Assembly (NCBI GenBank): GCA_046705265.1
Contig: JBJKQL010000045.1
Coordinates: 1-43,798 of the forward strand
Length of the DNA stretch: 43,798 nt
Source: JAJYTL01 sp046705265
GTDB taxonomy: Bacteria > Pseudomonadota > Alphaproteobacteria > Ferrovibrionales > Ferrovibrionaceae
Direction of reading: 5' to 3'
In this document: positions 33,623 to 41,823 of the stretch, piece after piece
Position numbering within the stretch: the stretch's first letter is position 1
Layout of the letters: the number at the start of each line of letters is the position of its first letter
Made by a program: the position numbers and the translations under genes
The notes under the pieces: generated by a model
Seen by the model: the letters and a program-made list of their open reading frames with translations, nothing else
Databases searched by the model: none
What the model was told of the DNA's origin: nothing

Positions 33623-33692
33623 GAGGCGGCCGGCCACGGTCAAGCCGACGCGCGCCGCTGACGGCGTTGAAAAGACTTTTGATGTCAAGCCG

Positions 33693-34982
33693 TTAATCGG
33701 CGAAGGGGTCGCGCACCGAGATCGTGTCCTCGCGCTCGGGCGAGGTCGAGAGCAAGGCCACCGGGGCCTCGATCAGTTCCTCGATGCGACGGATATATTT
33801 GACCGCGCTGGCCGGTAGATCGGCCCAGCAGCGGGCTCCGTGCGTGCTTGCCTGCCAACCCTCGAGCACCTCATAGATCGGGGTGATTTCCGCCTGGCCT
33901 GTCATTGTCGCCGGCAGGTAGTCGAGCCGCGTGTCGCCGCATAGATAGCCGGTGCAGACCTTGAGCTCGGGCAAGCCGTCGAGAACGTCGAGCTTGGTCA
34001 GCGCGATGCCGTCGATGCCGTTGATCTTGACCGACTGGCGAACCAGCACGGCGTCGAACCAGCCGCAGCGGCGCGGCCGTCCAGTATTGACGCCGAATTC
34101 CTTGCCGCGCTCGCCGAGGCCGCGGCCGATATCATCGGTGAGTTCGGTCGGGAATGGGCCTTCGCCGACACGGGTGGTATAGGCCTTGGCGATGCCGAGG
34201 ACGAAACCAACGGCGCCGACGCCGAGGCCAGAGCCGATCATCGCCTGGGCGGCGACGGTGTTGGACGACGTGACATAAGGATACGTGCCGTGATCGATGT
34301 CGAGCATCGCGCCTTGCGCGCCCTCGAACAGGATACGCTTGCCGTCGCGCCGCGCGGTGTCAAGCCGCCACCACACCGGGTCGCGATAGGGCAATACCTT
34401 GGGTGCGATGGCGCCAAGCTCATGCATTACGATGCCGGCGTCGAGCTCGGCCTCGCCAAGGCCGCGGCGAAGCGCGTTGTGATGGGCGAGCAACGTCTCG
34501 ACCTTGCGCGCCAGCGAGCCTTGATCGGCGAGGTCGCCGAGGCGGATGGCGCGGCGGCCGACCTTGTCCTCATAGGCCGGGCCGATGCCGCGCCGGGTGG
34601 TGCCGATCTTGATCGCGCGGCTTGCGTCCTCGCGCAGTGCGTCGAGATCGCGGTGCAGCGGCAGGATCAGCGACGCATTGTCCGCGATCTTGAGGAATTC
34701 CGGCGTCACCGCGATGCCGCTTTTTTCCATTTCCTCGATCTCGGCGACCAGCGCCCAGGGATCGATGACGACGCCGTTGCCGATAATGCTGAGCTTGCCG
34801 CGCACGACGCCCGAAGGCAGCAGGCGGAGCTTATAGGTGACGCCATCGATGACCAGGGTGTGGCCCGCGTTGTGTCCGCCCTGAAAACGCACCACCACAT
34901 CGGCCCGCGCCGAAAGCCAATCGACGATCTTGCCCTTGCCTTCGTCACCCCATTGCGAGCCGACAACTGCCACATTGGTCAT
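33693..34982 (-). CDS. purA: Adenylosuccinate synthetase
   Basis: The 429-residue enzyme uses GTP to join aspartate to IMP, the first committed step to AMP. The N-terminal VVGSQWGDEGKGKIVDWL holds the catalytic Asp and the GTP loop. RFQGGHNAGHT, GTTRRGIGPAYEDKVGRRAIR, EGAQGAMLDIDHGTYPYVTSSN and the C-terminal TKLDVLDGL (base recognition) are all intact. Its ATG overlaps the stop of hisZ by 4 bases (ATGA), so it is translated after hisZ. Confidence 0.97.
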   Translation of the reverse strand: MTNVAVVGSQWGDEGKGKIVDWLSARADVVVRFQGGHNAGHTLVIDGVTYKLRLLPSGVVRGKLSIIGNGVVIDPWALVAEIEEMEKSGIAVTPEFLKIADNASLILPLHRDLDALREDASRAIKIGTTRRGIGPAYEDKVGRRAIRLGDLADQGSLARKVETLLAHHNALRRGLGEAELDAGIVMHELGAIAPKVLPYRDPVWWRLDTARRDGKRILFEGAQGAMLDIDHGTYPYVTSSNTVAAQAMIGSGLGVGAVGFVLGIAKAYTTRVGEGPFPTELTDDIGRGLGERGKEFGVNTGRPRRCGWFDAVLVRQSVKINGIDGIALTKLDVLDGLPELKVCTGYLCGDTRLDYLPATMTGQAEITPIYEVLEGWQASTHGARCWADLPASAVKYIRRIEELIEAPVALLSTSPEREDTISVRDPFAD

Positions 34983-36124
34983 GATGCACCCACTGATTCA
35001 ATTCCACCCACGGCCAAGACATGCGTGCAGCCGAGACGCTTGGCCTCGGCCCGAATATCGGCCCCGGCCTTCAAGCCGCGCAAGGTGCGCCAGCCTTCCG
35101 CCTGCCGCTTCGCTTCTTCGTCCGGCGCCGCCTCGGCCGGCAGGAACAGCAGCTTCGTCGCGGCCGGCGAGGGCAGCGCGCGGAGCAGCGAATCGAGATA
35201 AAGCGTGACGCCGGTCGCAGGCTCGGCCGCGCTCATATAACGGCCGCCGCGGCCAAGCTCGCCGCGCACGCCGCGCGCGAACAGCGTGAAGCTGATGCCG
35301 GTGTGATATTCGAAATTGCGAACCTCGCCGATGTCGATGGTAAGCGGCAGGGCAGGCACCGCGGCTTTTAGCCGGCCGGCGAGTTCGGCGAGCTCCGCCA
35401 CCATGGCCGCGGCGTCGCCCTTGAGGTCCAGCGTCTTCAGCGCGCGAAGCGCGCGGTCGGCAGGCCCGGTGGAGGCGAGGATGCGCTGCAGAGTAGGGTC
35501 CGCCTTGCCCGCCGCGGCGGCCAGCGCGGCGGCGTCCTTTTGGTCGAGCGCGAGACGTACCGCCTCGGTCGCTGCTTCGTCGAGGCCAAGATCGCGGCAC
35601 ACTGCGGGCACCACCATCGGCTGGGTCAGGTCGAGCGAGGGATTGTTGACCCCAAGCCCGGTCACCGCCCGTGCCGCCATGACGACGATCTCGACATCGG
35701 CGGCCAGCTCGGCCGCGCCGATCAACTCGGCCCCGGCCTGGGCGAACTGGCGCTCCGGCCGCAGCTGGCTGCCACGCACCCGCAAGACCTGGCCGGCGTA
35801 GCAAAGGCGAAGCGGTCGCGCCATGCCGACAAGTCGGGTTTCGGCGATGCGGGCAACCTGAAGCGTGATGTCGGGCCGGATGCCGAGCATCTGCTGCGAG
35901 GCCGGGTCCATCACCCGGAACATTTGCGGCGAGAGCGCGGCGCCGCCTTGCGCCAGAAGCGAGCGCTCGAATTCGATCAGGGGCGGCTTGACGCGCTGAT
36001 AGCCGAAGCGGGCGAAGCCGTCGAGCAGGCGCTCGGTGATCTCCGCCTCCCATTCGGCCTGCGGCGGCAGGCCGTCGCGAAGCCCCGCGGGGAGCAGCCC
36101 CTTATCGGCATCGGTGGTGGTCAT
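34979..36124 (-). CDS. hisZ: ATP phosphoribosyltransferase regulatory subunit
   Basis: The 381-residue protein is a histidyl-tRNA-synthetase paralogue that partners the short form of HisG in histidine synthesis. It has FARFGYQRVKPPLIEFE, FRVMDPASQQMLGIRPDITLQVARIAE (motif 2-like) and LRLCYAGQVLRVR. FEYHTGISFTLFARGVRGELGRGGRY is the motif 3-like end of the catalytic core. The anticodon-binding domain of HisS is absent, which points to HisZ. hisG is not in the window. I chose ATG 36124, as the frame upstream to 36163 has no homology. It overlaps purA by 4 bases. Confidence 0.92.
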   Translation of the reverse strand: MTTTDADKGLLPAGLRDGLPPQAEWEAEITERLLDGFARFGYQRVKPPLIEFERSLLAQGGAALSPQMFRVMDPASQQMLGIRPDITLQVARIAETRLVGMARPLRLCYAGQVLRVRGSQLRPERQFAQAGAELIGAAELAADVEIVVMAARAVTGLGVNNPSLDLTQPMVVPAVCRDLGLDEAATEAVRLALDQKDAAALAAAAGKADPTLQRILASTGPADRALRALKTLDLKGDAAAMVAELAELAGRLKAAVPALPLTIDIGEVRNFEYHTGISFTLFARGVRGELGRGGRYMSAAEPATGVTLYLDSLLRALPSPAATKLLFLPAEAAPDEEAKRQAEGWRTLRGLKAGADIRAEAKRLGCTHVLAVGGIESVGAS

Positions 36125-36134
36125 GGCGAGCGGT

Positions 36135-36163
36135 GTTAAAGCATACTTGCGCCGCAAGGCCAA
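36135..36163 (-). promoter_or_regulatory. Possible hisZ-purA promoter
   Basis: TTGGCC (36163-36158) and TTTAAC (36140-36135) are 17 bases apart on the minus strand, 10 bases before the hisZ ATG. If used, the transcript would have almost no leader. Each box matches the sigma-70 consensus at 4 of 6. Confidence 0.3.
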
Positions 36164-36285
36164 CCGGAAGTCGGGTTCACCCGGCGCTTGACGTGGACGC
36201 GCCGTGCGGCCCGAAAGGCACGAGGCCGGACGGGCGATGGCACAGCCGGAGCGGCCTCAAAGTCAGGTCGGGCGCGGCGGGCGGT

Positions 36286-37863
36286 TCAGAAGTTCAGCGT
36301 CGCGGCGCGCCGCACCATGGTGAGTGAGCGCACTTCGGCCAGCACCTTTTCCGGTATTGGCCCGTCGATCTCGACCAGCGCGATCGCCTTGCCGCCTGGC
36401 GCCGCGCGGCCGAGATGGAAGGTCGCGATATTAATTCCGGCGGCGCCGAGCACGGTGCCGAGCCGTCCGATGAAGCCCGGCTTGTCCTCGTTCTCAAGGA
36501 ACAGCATGTGCGGGCCAAGCTCGGCTTCGACCTTGATGTCGTCGATCTGGATCAGGCGCGGCCGCCGATCGGCGAACAGCGTGCCGGCGACGACGCGTTC
36601 GGCGCCGCCGTCGACCACCGCGACGCGGATCAGGGTGTGATAGTCGCCGCTGCGGTCGTGCGTGATCTCGGCCACGTCGATGTCGCGCTCGCGCGCGATC
36701 ACCGGCGCATTGACCATGTTGACCGAATCGAGCAGCGGTTTCAGAAGTCCCTGCAGCGCGACCGCGGTCAGGGGCCGTGTGTTCAGGCCGGCGACATGGC
36801 CTTCATACTCGATACTGATCTTCCGCGGCCCGCTCTCGACGAGCTGGCCGGCAAAGGAGCCAAGCTCACCCGCGAGCTTCATATAGGGCTGCAGCTTCGG
36901 CGCTTCCTCGGCGCTGACCGACGGCATGTTGAGCGCGTTGGTCACCGCGCCGACGAGAAGATAGTCCGACATTTGCTCGGCGACCTGGAGCGCCACGTTT
37001 TCCTGCGCCTCCATCGTCGAGGCGCCGAGATGCGGTGTCGCCACCAAGCCCTCCATGCCGAACAGAATATCTTCCTTCGCCGGCTCGACCGCGAAGACAT
37101 CGATGGCGGCGCCCGCCACCTGGCCGGATTCCATCGCCGCCTTCAGATCGGGCTCGACGATCAAGGCGCCGCGGGCACAGTTGATGAGGTAGACGCCCTT
37201 CTTGCACTTCGCCAGGCTCTCGCGGTTGATGAGGTTCTTGGTCTGCTCGGTCAAGGGCGTGTGAAGGCTGACGAAGTCGGCGCGGTGCAACAGCTCGACC
37301 AGCGTTACCTTCTCGACGCCGAGTTGCAGGGCGCGCTCCTCGGAAAGGAAGGGGTCATAGGCGACCACCCGCATCTTCAGGCCGAGCGCGCGATCGGCGA
37401 CGATCGAGCCGATATTGCCGCAGCCGACGATGCCGAGCGTCTTGGCATAAAGCTCGGTGCCCATGAAGCGGGATTTCTCCCACTTGCCGGCCTGGGTCGA
37501 GCGGTCGGCCTGGGGAATCTGCCGGGCCAGCGCGAACATCAACGCGATGGCGTGCTCGGCGGTGGTGATGGCGTTGCCGAAGGGCGTGTTCATGACGCAG
37601 ACGCCGCGCGCTGTAGCCGCCGGCACGTCGACGTTGTCGACGCCGATGCCGGCGCGGCCGACCACCTTCAGGTTTCGCGCTGCGGCCAATAGCTTGGCCG
37701 TGACCTTGGTGGCGGAGCGAACGGCGAGGCCGTCGTAGTCGCCGATGATGGCGATCAGCTCATCCGGCTTGAGGCCGGTCTTGATATCGGCTTCGACGCC
37801 GCGGTCACGGAAAATCTGCACCGCCGCCGGGCTCAACTGATCCGAAATCAGAACCTTGGGCAT
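36286..37863 (-). CDS. serA: D-3-phosphoglycerate dehydrogenase, long (type I) form
   Basis: The 525-residue enzyme oxidises 3-phosphoglycerate with NAD to begin serine synthesis. It has VGRAGIGVDNVDVPAAT, the NAD-binding loop GIVGCGNIGSIVADRA, the catalytic Arg in INCARGALI, and the Glu and His in AVEPAKEDILFG and ATPHLGASTMEAQ. An intervening domain (about 315-450) and a C-terminal ACT domain (NEDKPGFIGRLGTVLGAAGINIA) complete the long form, in which serine can act as feedback inhibitor. It lies 10 bases after serC in one operon that uses the serC promoter and leader. Confidence 0.97.
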   Translation of the reverse strand: MPKVLISDQLSPAAVQIFRDRGVEADIKTGLKPDELIAIIGDYDGLAVRSATKVTAKLLAAARNLKVVGRAGIGVDNVDVPAATARGVCVMNTPFGNAITTAEHAIALMFALARQIPQADRSTQAGKWEKSRFMGTELYAKTLGIVGCGNIGSIVADRALGLKMRVVAYDPFLSEERALQLGVEKVTLVELLHRADFVSLHTPLTEQTKNLINRESLAKCKKGVYLINCARGALIVEPDLKAAMESGQVAGAAIDVFAVEPAKEDILFGMEGLVATPHLGASTMEAQENVALQVAEQMSDYLLVGAVTNALNMPSVSAEEAPKLQPYMKLAGELGSFAGQLVESGPRKISIEYEGHVAGLNTRPLTAVALQGLLKPLLDSVNMVNAPVIARERDIDVAEITHDRSGDYHTLIRVAVVDGGAERVVAGTLFADRRPRLIQIDDIKVEAELGPHMLFLENEDKPGFIGRLGTVLGAAGINIATFHLGRAAPGGKAIALVEIDGPIPEKVLAEVRSLTMVRRAATLNF

Positions 37864-37873
37864 GGCGTGCTCC

Positions 37874-39034
37874 TCAACTCCTGGCCGCGGCCCGGGTCTC
37901 GGCGAAGGCCCAATCGAGCCACGGCGTCAGAGCGGCGATATCGGCGGTCTCGACCGTCGCGCCACACCAGATGCGAAGGCCGGGCGGCGCATCGCGATAG
38001 GCGCCGACATCGTGCCCGGCGCCTTCATTTTCCACGCGGGCGGCGAGAGCCTTCGCCGCCGCAGCCCGGTCCGCGGCGTTCAAGCCGAGGAACCAAGGAT
38101 CGACGATCTTCAAACAGACGCTGGTGGTAGAGCGGGTTTCCGGCACTTCGGCGAGAAAGTCGACCCACGGCGTCCTTTCGACCCAGGCGGCCAGCGCCTT
38201 GTAATTCGCCTCGGTCCGCGCGATCAGCCCTTTCAGCCCGCCCGAGGCCTCAGCCCAGTTCAGGGCGTCGATCTGGTCCTCGACCGCCATCATCGACGGA
38301 GTGTTGATGGTCTCGCCCTTGAACAGGGCCTCGTTCAGCTTGCCGTCCTTGGTCATGCGGAAGATCTTCGGCAGGGGCCAGGGCGGCGTGTAGCTCTCGA
38401 GCCGCGCCACGGCGTGCGGGCTCAGACTGATCATGCCGTGCGCGGCCTCGCCGCCCATCACCTTCTGCCACGACCAGGTGGCGACGTCGATCTTGTCCCA
38501 CGGGATGTCCATGGCGAATACGGCCGAGGTGGCATCGCAGATGCTTAAACCTTCGCGGTCGGCCGCGATCCAGTCGCCGTTCGGCACTCGGACGCCCGAG
38601 GCGGTGCCGTTCCAGGTGAAGACGACGTCGCCCGTCCAATCGACGGATTTAAGGTCGGGAAGCTTGCCATAGTCGGCGATCACCCCCTTGACGCTTTTCA
38701 GCTTCAGTTCCTTGGTCGCGTCGCCGACCCAGGCGGCTCCGAAGCTCTCCCAGGCGAGCACGGTAACCGGCCGCGGGCCCAGCATCGACCACAGCGCCAT
38801 CTCCACCGCGCCGGTATCGGAAGCGGGAACGATGGCGAGCTTATGGTTGACGGGGATGCCGAGGATTTCGCGGCTTCTCTCGATCACTTGAAGCAGCTTG
38901 GCCTTGCAAACCGAGCTACGGTGCGAGCGGCCAAGGGTCGCGGTTTTGAGGATTTCGGGGGTCCAGCCAGGGTGCTTGGTGCACGGGCCGCACGAAAAAA
39001 ATGGCGTCCGAGGACGCCCTTCCGGTTTGATCAT
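37874..39034 (-). CDS. serC: Phosphoserine aminotransferase
   Basis: The 386-residue PLP enzyme transfers an amino group from glutamate to 3-phosphohydroxypyruvate, the second step of serine synthesis. It is of the subtype found in Alphaproteobacteria: FFSCGPCTKHPGW at the N-terminus, LGRSHRSSVCKAKL, PASDTGAVEMALWSMLG, TWNGTASGVR, ICDATSAVFAMDIPWDKIDVATWSWQKVMGG with the PLP lysine, and FKGETINTPSMMAVED. The Shine-Dalgarno AAGGA lies inside a small hairpin of the leader RNA, so initiation is probably controlled by it. It is the first gene of serC-serA. Confidence 0.97.
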   Translation of the reverse strand: MIKPEGRPRTPFFSCGPCTKHPGWTPEILKTATLGRSHRSSVCKAKLLQVIERSREILGIPVNHKLAIVPASDTGAVEMALWSMLGPRPVTVLAWESFGAAWVGDATKELKLKSVKGVIADYGKLPDLKSVDWTGDVVFTWNGTASGVRVPNGDWIAADREGLSICDATSAVFAMDIPWDKIDVATWSWQKVMGGEAAHGMISLSPHAVARLESYTPPWPLPKIFRMTKDGKLNEALFKGETINTPSMMAVEDQIDALNWAEASGGLKGLIARTEANYKALAAWVERTPWVDFLAEVPETRSTTSVCLKIVDPWFLGLNAADRAAAAKALAARVENEGAGHDVGAYRDAPPGLRIWCGATVETADIAALTPWLDWAFAETRAAARS

Positions 39035-39082
39035 CGGCGTTCCTTCCAGAACGATTGCGCCCCGTTGGGGGGGCGTGTCCCG
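39035..39082 (-). ncRNA. serC-type leader RNA
   Basis: The transcript from the promoter at 39089-39116 has a leader of about 48 bases with two hairpins. Hairpin 1 (39075-39058) pairs CGCCCC with GGGGCG. Hairpin 2 (39053-39038) pairs CGTTC with GAACG around the Shine-Dalgarno loop TGGAAG, and the ATG follows 4 bases later. This matches my memory of the serC leader motif described upstream of serC-serA in Alphaproteobacteria. The ligand or mechanism is not established to my knowledge. Masking of the Shine-Dalgarno suggests control of translation. Confidence 0.72.
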
Positions 39083-39088
39083 CCGCGG

Positions 39089-39116
39089 AATCTAGACCCG
39101 ACGTGGCCCAAGTCAA
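39089..39116 (-). promoter_or_regulatory. serC-serA promoter
   Basis: TTGACT (39116-39111), 16 bases, then TAGATT (39094-39089) on the minus strand match the sigma-70 boxes at 5 and 4 of 6 positions. The start would fall near 39082, immediately before the leader hairpins. Confidence 0.6.
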
Positions 39117-39241
39117 TTGGAATTTTGCGCTGCGAAAGAGGCGAAGTGCCGCGAGATGTCAGGGAAAGGCGCTTGGCGGACCGCTGTGATGGCAACCCCT
39201 ATCCGCCCAGGCTGAGAGGTTTTCCGCCAGTCCGCTGGCAA

Positions 39242-39276
39242 GGGCACGCAGATGGGGGCACGCAGACTAGGGCACG
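39242..39276. repeat. Three GGGCACG units spaced by 14 bp
   Basis: GGGCACGCAGA occurs at 39242 and 39256, and GGGCACG at 39270, so starts are exactly 14 bases apart. The array is noncoding and lies upstream of both serC and the PAS gene. It could be a protein-binding array or a short tandem duplication. Confidence 0.7.
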
Positions 39277-39321
39277 GCCTTACGCCGAGACCGGACATCT
39301 GAGGCCGGCTTCTCGCGCTTC

Positions 39322-39351
39322 TTGGCGTTGCCCCCTTAACGGGCCCATAAT
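39322..39351 (+). promoter_or_regulatory. Possible promoter of the PAS-domain gene
   Basis: TTGGCG at 39322 and CATAAT at 39346 are separated by 18 bases, about 55 bases before the start codon. The -10 matches at 5 of 6, the -35 is poor. Confidence 0.3.
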
Positions 39352-39406
39352 AACAATCGGTCGAATATGCATTGATGCCCCAAAACGGCGACGAGGCGGG
39401 CCGTCC

Positions 39407-39898
39407 ATGGCGATGACGCCGCCATTTGCTTTCGATACCAACCAGCTCCAGGCGGCGCCGATGCGCCGGCTTGCGGCCTATTGGCTCTCGAAATGCGCTG
39501 CCAGTCGTCTGCCGCGCCGCGCCGATATCCGGCCCGAGGAGATCAGGGGCGACCTGCCGCATGTCTATCTGGTCGATGTGCTCAGCAATCCGCTCGGCTT
39601 TCGCTTCCGCCTCGTCGGCACGCAGGTGACGGTCTTGAGCGGCAAGAGCTATACCGACGCGATGCTGAACGAGGCCGAATATGGCCCGAACTGGCAGGTC
39701 ATCTTCAAGGCCTATCGCGAGGTGGCGGTGCGCGCCGCGCCGGCCGCGGCCGCGCTCTACGCGCCGTGGCTCGGCCGCGGCTTTCAATATTACGAGCGCT
39801 TCCTCGGGCCGCTTTCGGACGACGGCCGCGCCGTCACCATGATCTTCGGCGCCCTGCACACGATCGAGCCGCCGCCGGCGAGCGCGGAAAAAATCTAA
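39407..39898 (+). CDS. PAS-domain protein (PAS_5 type)
   Basis: This 163-residue protein has a single PAS-like domain and no output domain. LAAYWLSKCAASRLPRRADIRPEEI leads into LPHVYLVDVLSNPLGFRFRLVGTQV, the core of the PAS_5 family, which is common in Alphaproteobacteria. It then ends with RGFQYYERFLGPLSDDGRAVTMIFGAL. Stand-alone members are taken as small sensors, and the ligand and partner are unknown. GAGGCGGG lies 6 bases before ATG 39407, and an in-frame ATG follows at 39413. The 3' end overlaps the convergent dehydrogenase gene by 4 bases. Confidence 0.85.
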   Translation: MAMTPPFAFDTNQLQAAPMRRLAAYWLSKCAASRLPRRADIRPEEIRGDLPHVYLVDVLSNPLGFRFRLVGTQVTVLSGKSYTDAMLNEAEYGPNWQVIFKAYREVAVRAAPAAAALYAPWLGRGFQYYERFLGPLSDDGRAVTMIFGALHTIEPPPASAEKI

Positions 39899-40956
39899 AG
39901 CGCCTCGGCGATGGCCTGGCCGGCGTCTTTGGTCGAGGCGCTGCCGCCAAGATCGCGGGTCACCGTCTTGCCCTCGGCGACGACGCGCGCGATCGCCGCC
40001 TCGATCGCCGCCGCCGCGTCCTTGTGGCCAAAATGCTCCAGCATCATCGCGCCCGACCAGATCTGGCCGATGGGATTGGCGAGGCCCTTTCCGGCGATAT
40101 CCGGCGCCGAGCCGTGCACCGGCTCGAACATCGAGGGGAATTTATGCTCGGGGTTGATGTTGGCCGAAGGCGCAATGCCGATTGAGCCTGCGACCGCGGG
40201 GCCGAGGTCGGACAGGATGTCGCCGAACAGATTCGAGCCGACGACGACGTCGAACCAATCCGGATGCTGCACGAAATGCGCGCTTAGGATGTCGATGTGG
40301 TACAGCGCCGTGGTGACGTCGGGATATTCCTTGGCGAGCGCGCGGAAGCGTTCGTCCCAATAGGGCATGGTGTGGATGATGCCGTTCGATTTGGTGGCCG
40401 CGGTGAGATGCTTGCGCTTGCGCGAGCGCGCAAGCTCGAAGGCATAGCGCATCACGCGATCGACGCCTTTTTTCGTGAACACCGACTGCTGCATCACCAT
40501 CTCGTCCTCGGTGCCGGCATAGAGGCGGCCGCCGATCTCGGAATACTCGCCCTCGCAGTTCTCGCGGATGATCACCATGTCGATATCCTCGGGCTTGCGG
40601 TTCGCCAGCGGCGAGCGCGTGCCGGCGAGAAGCCTGACCGGGCGGCGGTTGACGTATTGCAGGAAGCCGCGGCGGATCGGGATCAAAAGGCCCCAGAGCG
40701 AGACATGGTCCTGGACGCTCGGATAGCCGACGGCGCCGAGGAAGATCGCCTCGTGCCGGCTCAGCTGCGCCATGCCGTCTTCCGGCATCATGCGGCCGGT
40801 CGAGAGATACTTCTCGCAGCTCCAGTCGAATTCCTTCCAGCGGTATTGAATGCCGAACTTGCGGCCGGCGGCCTCGAGGACGCGGATGCCTTCCGGCACC
40901 ACTTCATTGCCGATGCCGTCGCCGGCAATGACTGCGATCGAATGGGTCAAGGGCAT
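39895..40956 (-). CDS. ttuC: Tartrate/D-malate dehydrogenase-like oxidoreductase (TtuC/DmlA type)
   Basis: The 351-353 residue protein belongs to the isocitrate/isopropylmalate dehydrogenase family, in the tartrate/D-malate branch: IAVIAGDGIGNEV, the substrate loop LWGLLIPIRRGFLQYVNRRP, VIIRENCEGEYSEIGGR, TAATKSNGI, and VVGSNLFGDILSDLGPAVAGSIG with metal-binding Asp residues. EPVHGSAPDIAGKGLANPIG binds the cofactor. The branch oxidises tartrate or D-malate with NAD, giving oxaloglycolate, glycerate or pyruvate products. The start is uncertain: ATG 40956 directly abuts AAGGAG, while TTG 40950 sits 6 bases after it, so TTG may be the true start. It converges on the PAS gene. Leucine-synthesis LeuB is less likely from the loop sequence. 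Confidence 0.87.
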   Translation of the reverse strand: MPLTHSIAVIAGDGIGNEVVPEGIRVLEAAGRKFGIQYRWKEFDWSCEKYLSTGRMMPEDGMAQLSRHEAIFLGAVGYPSVQDHVSLWGLLIPIRRGFLQYVNRRPVRLLAGTRSPLANRKPEDIDMVIIRENCEGEYSEIGGRLYAGTEDEMVMQQSVFTKKGVDRVMRYAFELARSRKRKHLTAATKSNGIIHTMPYWDERFRALAKEYPDVTTALYHIDILSAHFVQHPDWFDVVVGSNLFGDILSDLGPAVAGSIGIAPSANINPEHKFPSMFEPVHGSAPDIAGKGLANPIGQIWSGAMMLEHFGHKDAAAAIEAAIARVVAEGKTVTRDLGGSASTKDAGQAIAEAL

Positions 40957-40982
40957 CTCCTTACAAACGCTTTGTTGCTCGC

Positions 40983-41007
40983 GGCGCGGCCCCGGATCGG
41001 GGGCGCC
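40983..41007. terminator. GC-rich hairpin between thiD and ttuC-like gene
   Basis: GGCGC-GG-CCCC can fold with GGGG-GCGCC around GGATC, leaving a two-base bulge. It starts 10 bases after the thiD stop codon. No U-tract follows, so it could end or only slow the ftsH-glmM-thiD transcript. Confidence 0.3.
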
Positions 41008-41016
41008 GCCCCGGGG

Positions 41017-41817
41017 TTAAGCCTTGAGGCAGGCGTGGTTCAGCGGCCCGCGGCCGTGGCCGAAAGCCGGCGCGGTGTGGATGGCGCGCGCGACAAAATC
41101 CTCCGCCCGCGCCACCGCCTCTCGCAGACCGAGCCCTTGCGCGAGCCCGGCGGCGATGCCGGAGGCGAGCGTACATCCGGTGCCATGGGTATGGGGAGTC
41201 TTTTGCCGCGGCTTGCCGAAGATTTCGCGTCCCTCGGCGGTCACCAGAACGTCGGTGACCTCGGTCCCCGAAAGATGGCCGCCCTTGACCAGCACGGCGC
41301 GCGCGCCAAACGCCATCAGGGCGCGGCCGGCGTCTTCCATGGCCGCCACGTTGGTAATCTTCCGCCCGGTCAGCGCCTCCGCTTCCGGCACGTTCGGGGT
41401 GAGCAGGGTGGCGAGCGGGATGAGATCGGATTTGAGCGCGGCGATGCCTTCCCGGTCGAGAAACGCGCGGCCGGTGCCGGCGGCGAGCACCGGATCGACG
41501 ATCACGGGACTCTGCGCCGCCCGGTTGCGGATGGCGGCCTGGACGGCGCGGATCGCGCCCGCACCCGGCAGCATGCCGGTCTTGATCGCGTCGGCGCCGA
41601 GGTCGGCGAGCACCGCCTCGATCTGCGCCGCGATCAGCTCGGGGCTCACCGGCTCAACGCGGTAAACCGCCCTGGTGTCCTGCACGGTGATGGCGGTAAT
41701 CGCGGTTTCAGCATAGGCGTCGAAGGCGGCGACGGTCTTGATATCGGCCTGGATGCCGGCGCCGCCGCCCGAATCCGAGCCGCCGATGGCGAGCACCCGG
41801 CCGTGGAGCGCGGCCAT
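41017..41817 (-). CDS. thiD: Hydroxymethylpyrimidine/phosphomethylpyrimidine kinase
   Basis: The 266-residue ribokinase-fold enzyme phosphorylates hydroxymethylpyrimidine twice for thiamine synthesis. It has VLAIGGSDSGGGAGIQADIKT, VQDTRAV, DAIKTGMLP, VIVDPVLAAGTG, LLTPNVPEAEALTG, VLVKGGHLSG and the anion-hole/catalytic HTHGTGCTLASGIAAGLAQG. All are intact. It lies 6 bases after glmM in the same transcript direction, without a thiamine riboswitch of its own. Confidence 0.95.
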   Translation of the reverse strand: MAALHGRVLAIGGSDSGGGAGIQADIKTVAAFDAYAETAITAITVQDTRAVYRVEPVSPELIAAQIEAVLADLGADAIKTGMLPGAGAIRAVQAAIRNRAAQSPVIVDPVLAAGTGRAFLDREGIAALKSDLIPLATLLTPNVPEAEALTGRKITNVAAMEDAGRALMAFGARAVLVKGGHLSGTEVTDVLVTAEGREIFGKPRQKTPHTHGTGCTLASGIAAGLAQGLGLREAVARAEDFVARAIHTAPAFGHGRGPLNHACLKA

Positions 41818-41823
41818 GCCGCT

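Larger units (their letters stand above)
39117..39406. other. Divergent intergenic region between serC and the PAS gene
   Basis: These 290 bases hold no gene that I can support. They contain three GGGCACG units at 14-base spacing (39242-39276) and a possible promoter toward the PAS gene at 39322-39351. A CTGAGA at 39212 recalls thiamine riboswitches, but the rest of that aptamer is missing. Confidence 0.6.

Noticed and set aside
35000..36053. Second minus-strand frame inside hisZ
   Set aside because: It is an Arg-rich out-of-frame translation of hisZ.
39061..39116. SAM-II or glycine riboswitch before serC
   Set aside because: Neither consensus can be placed. The two small hairpins fit the serC leader motif better.
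39181..39260. Possible thiamine (TPP) riboswitch because of CTGAGA
   Set aside because: The second conserved half and the stem pairings are missing, and no thiamine gene lies downstream in that direction.
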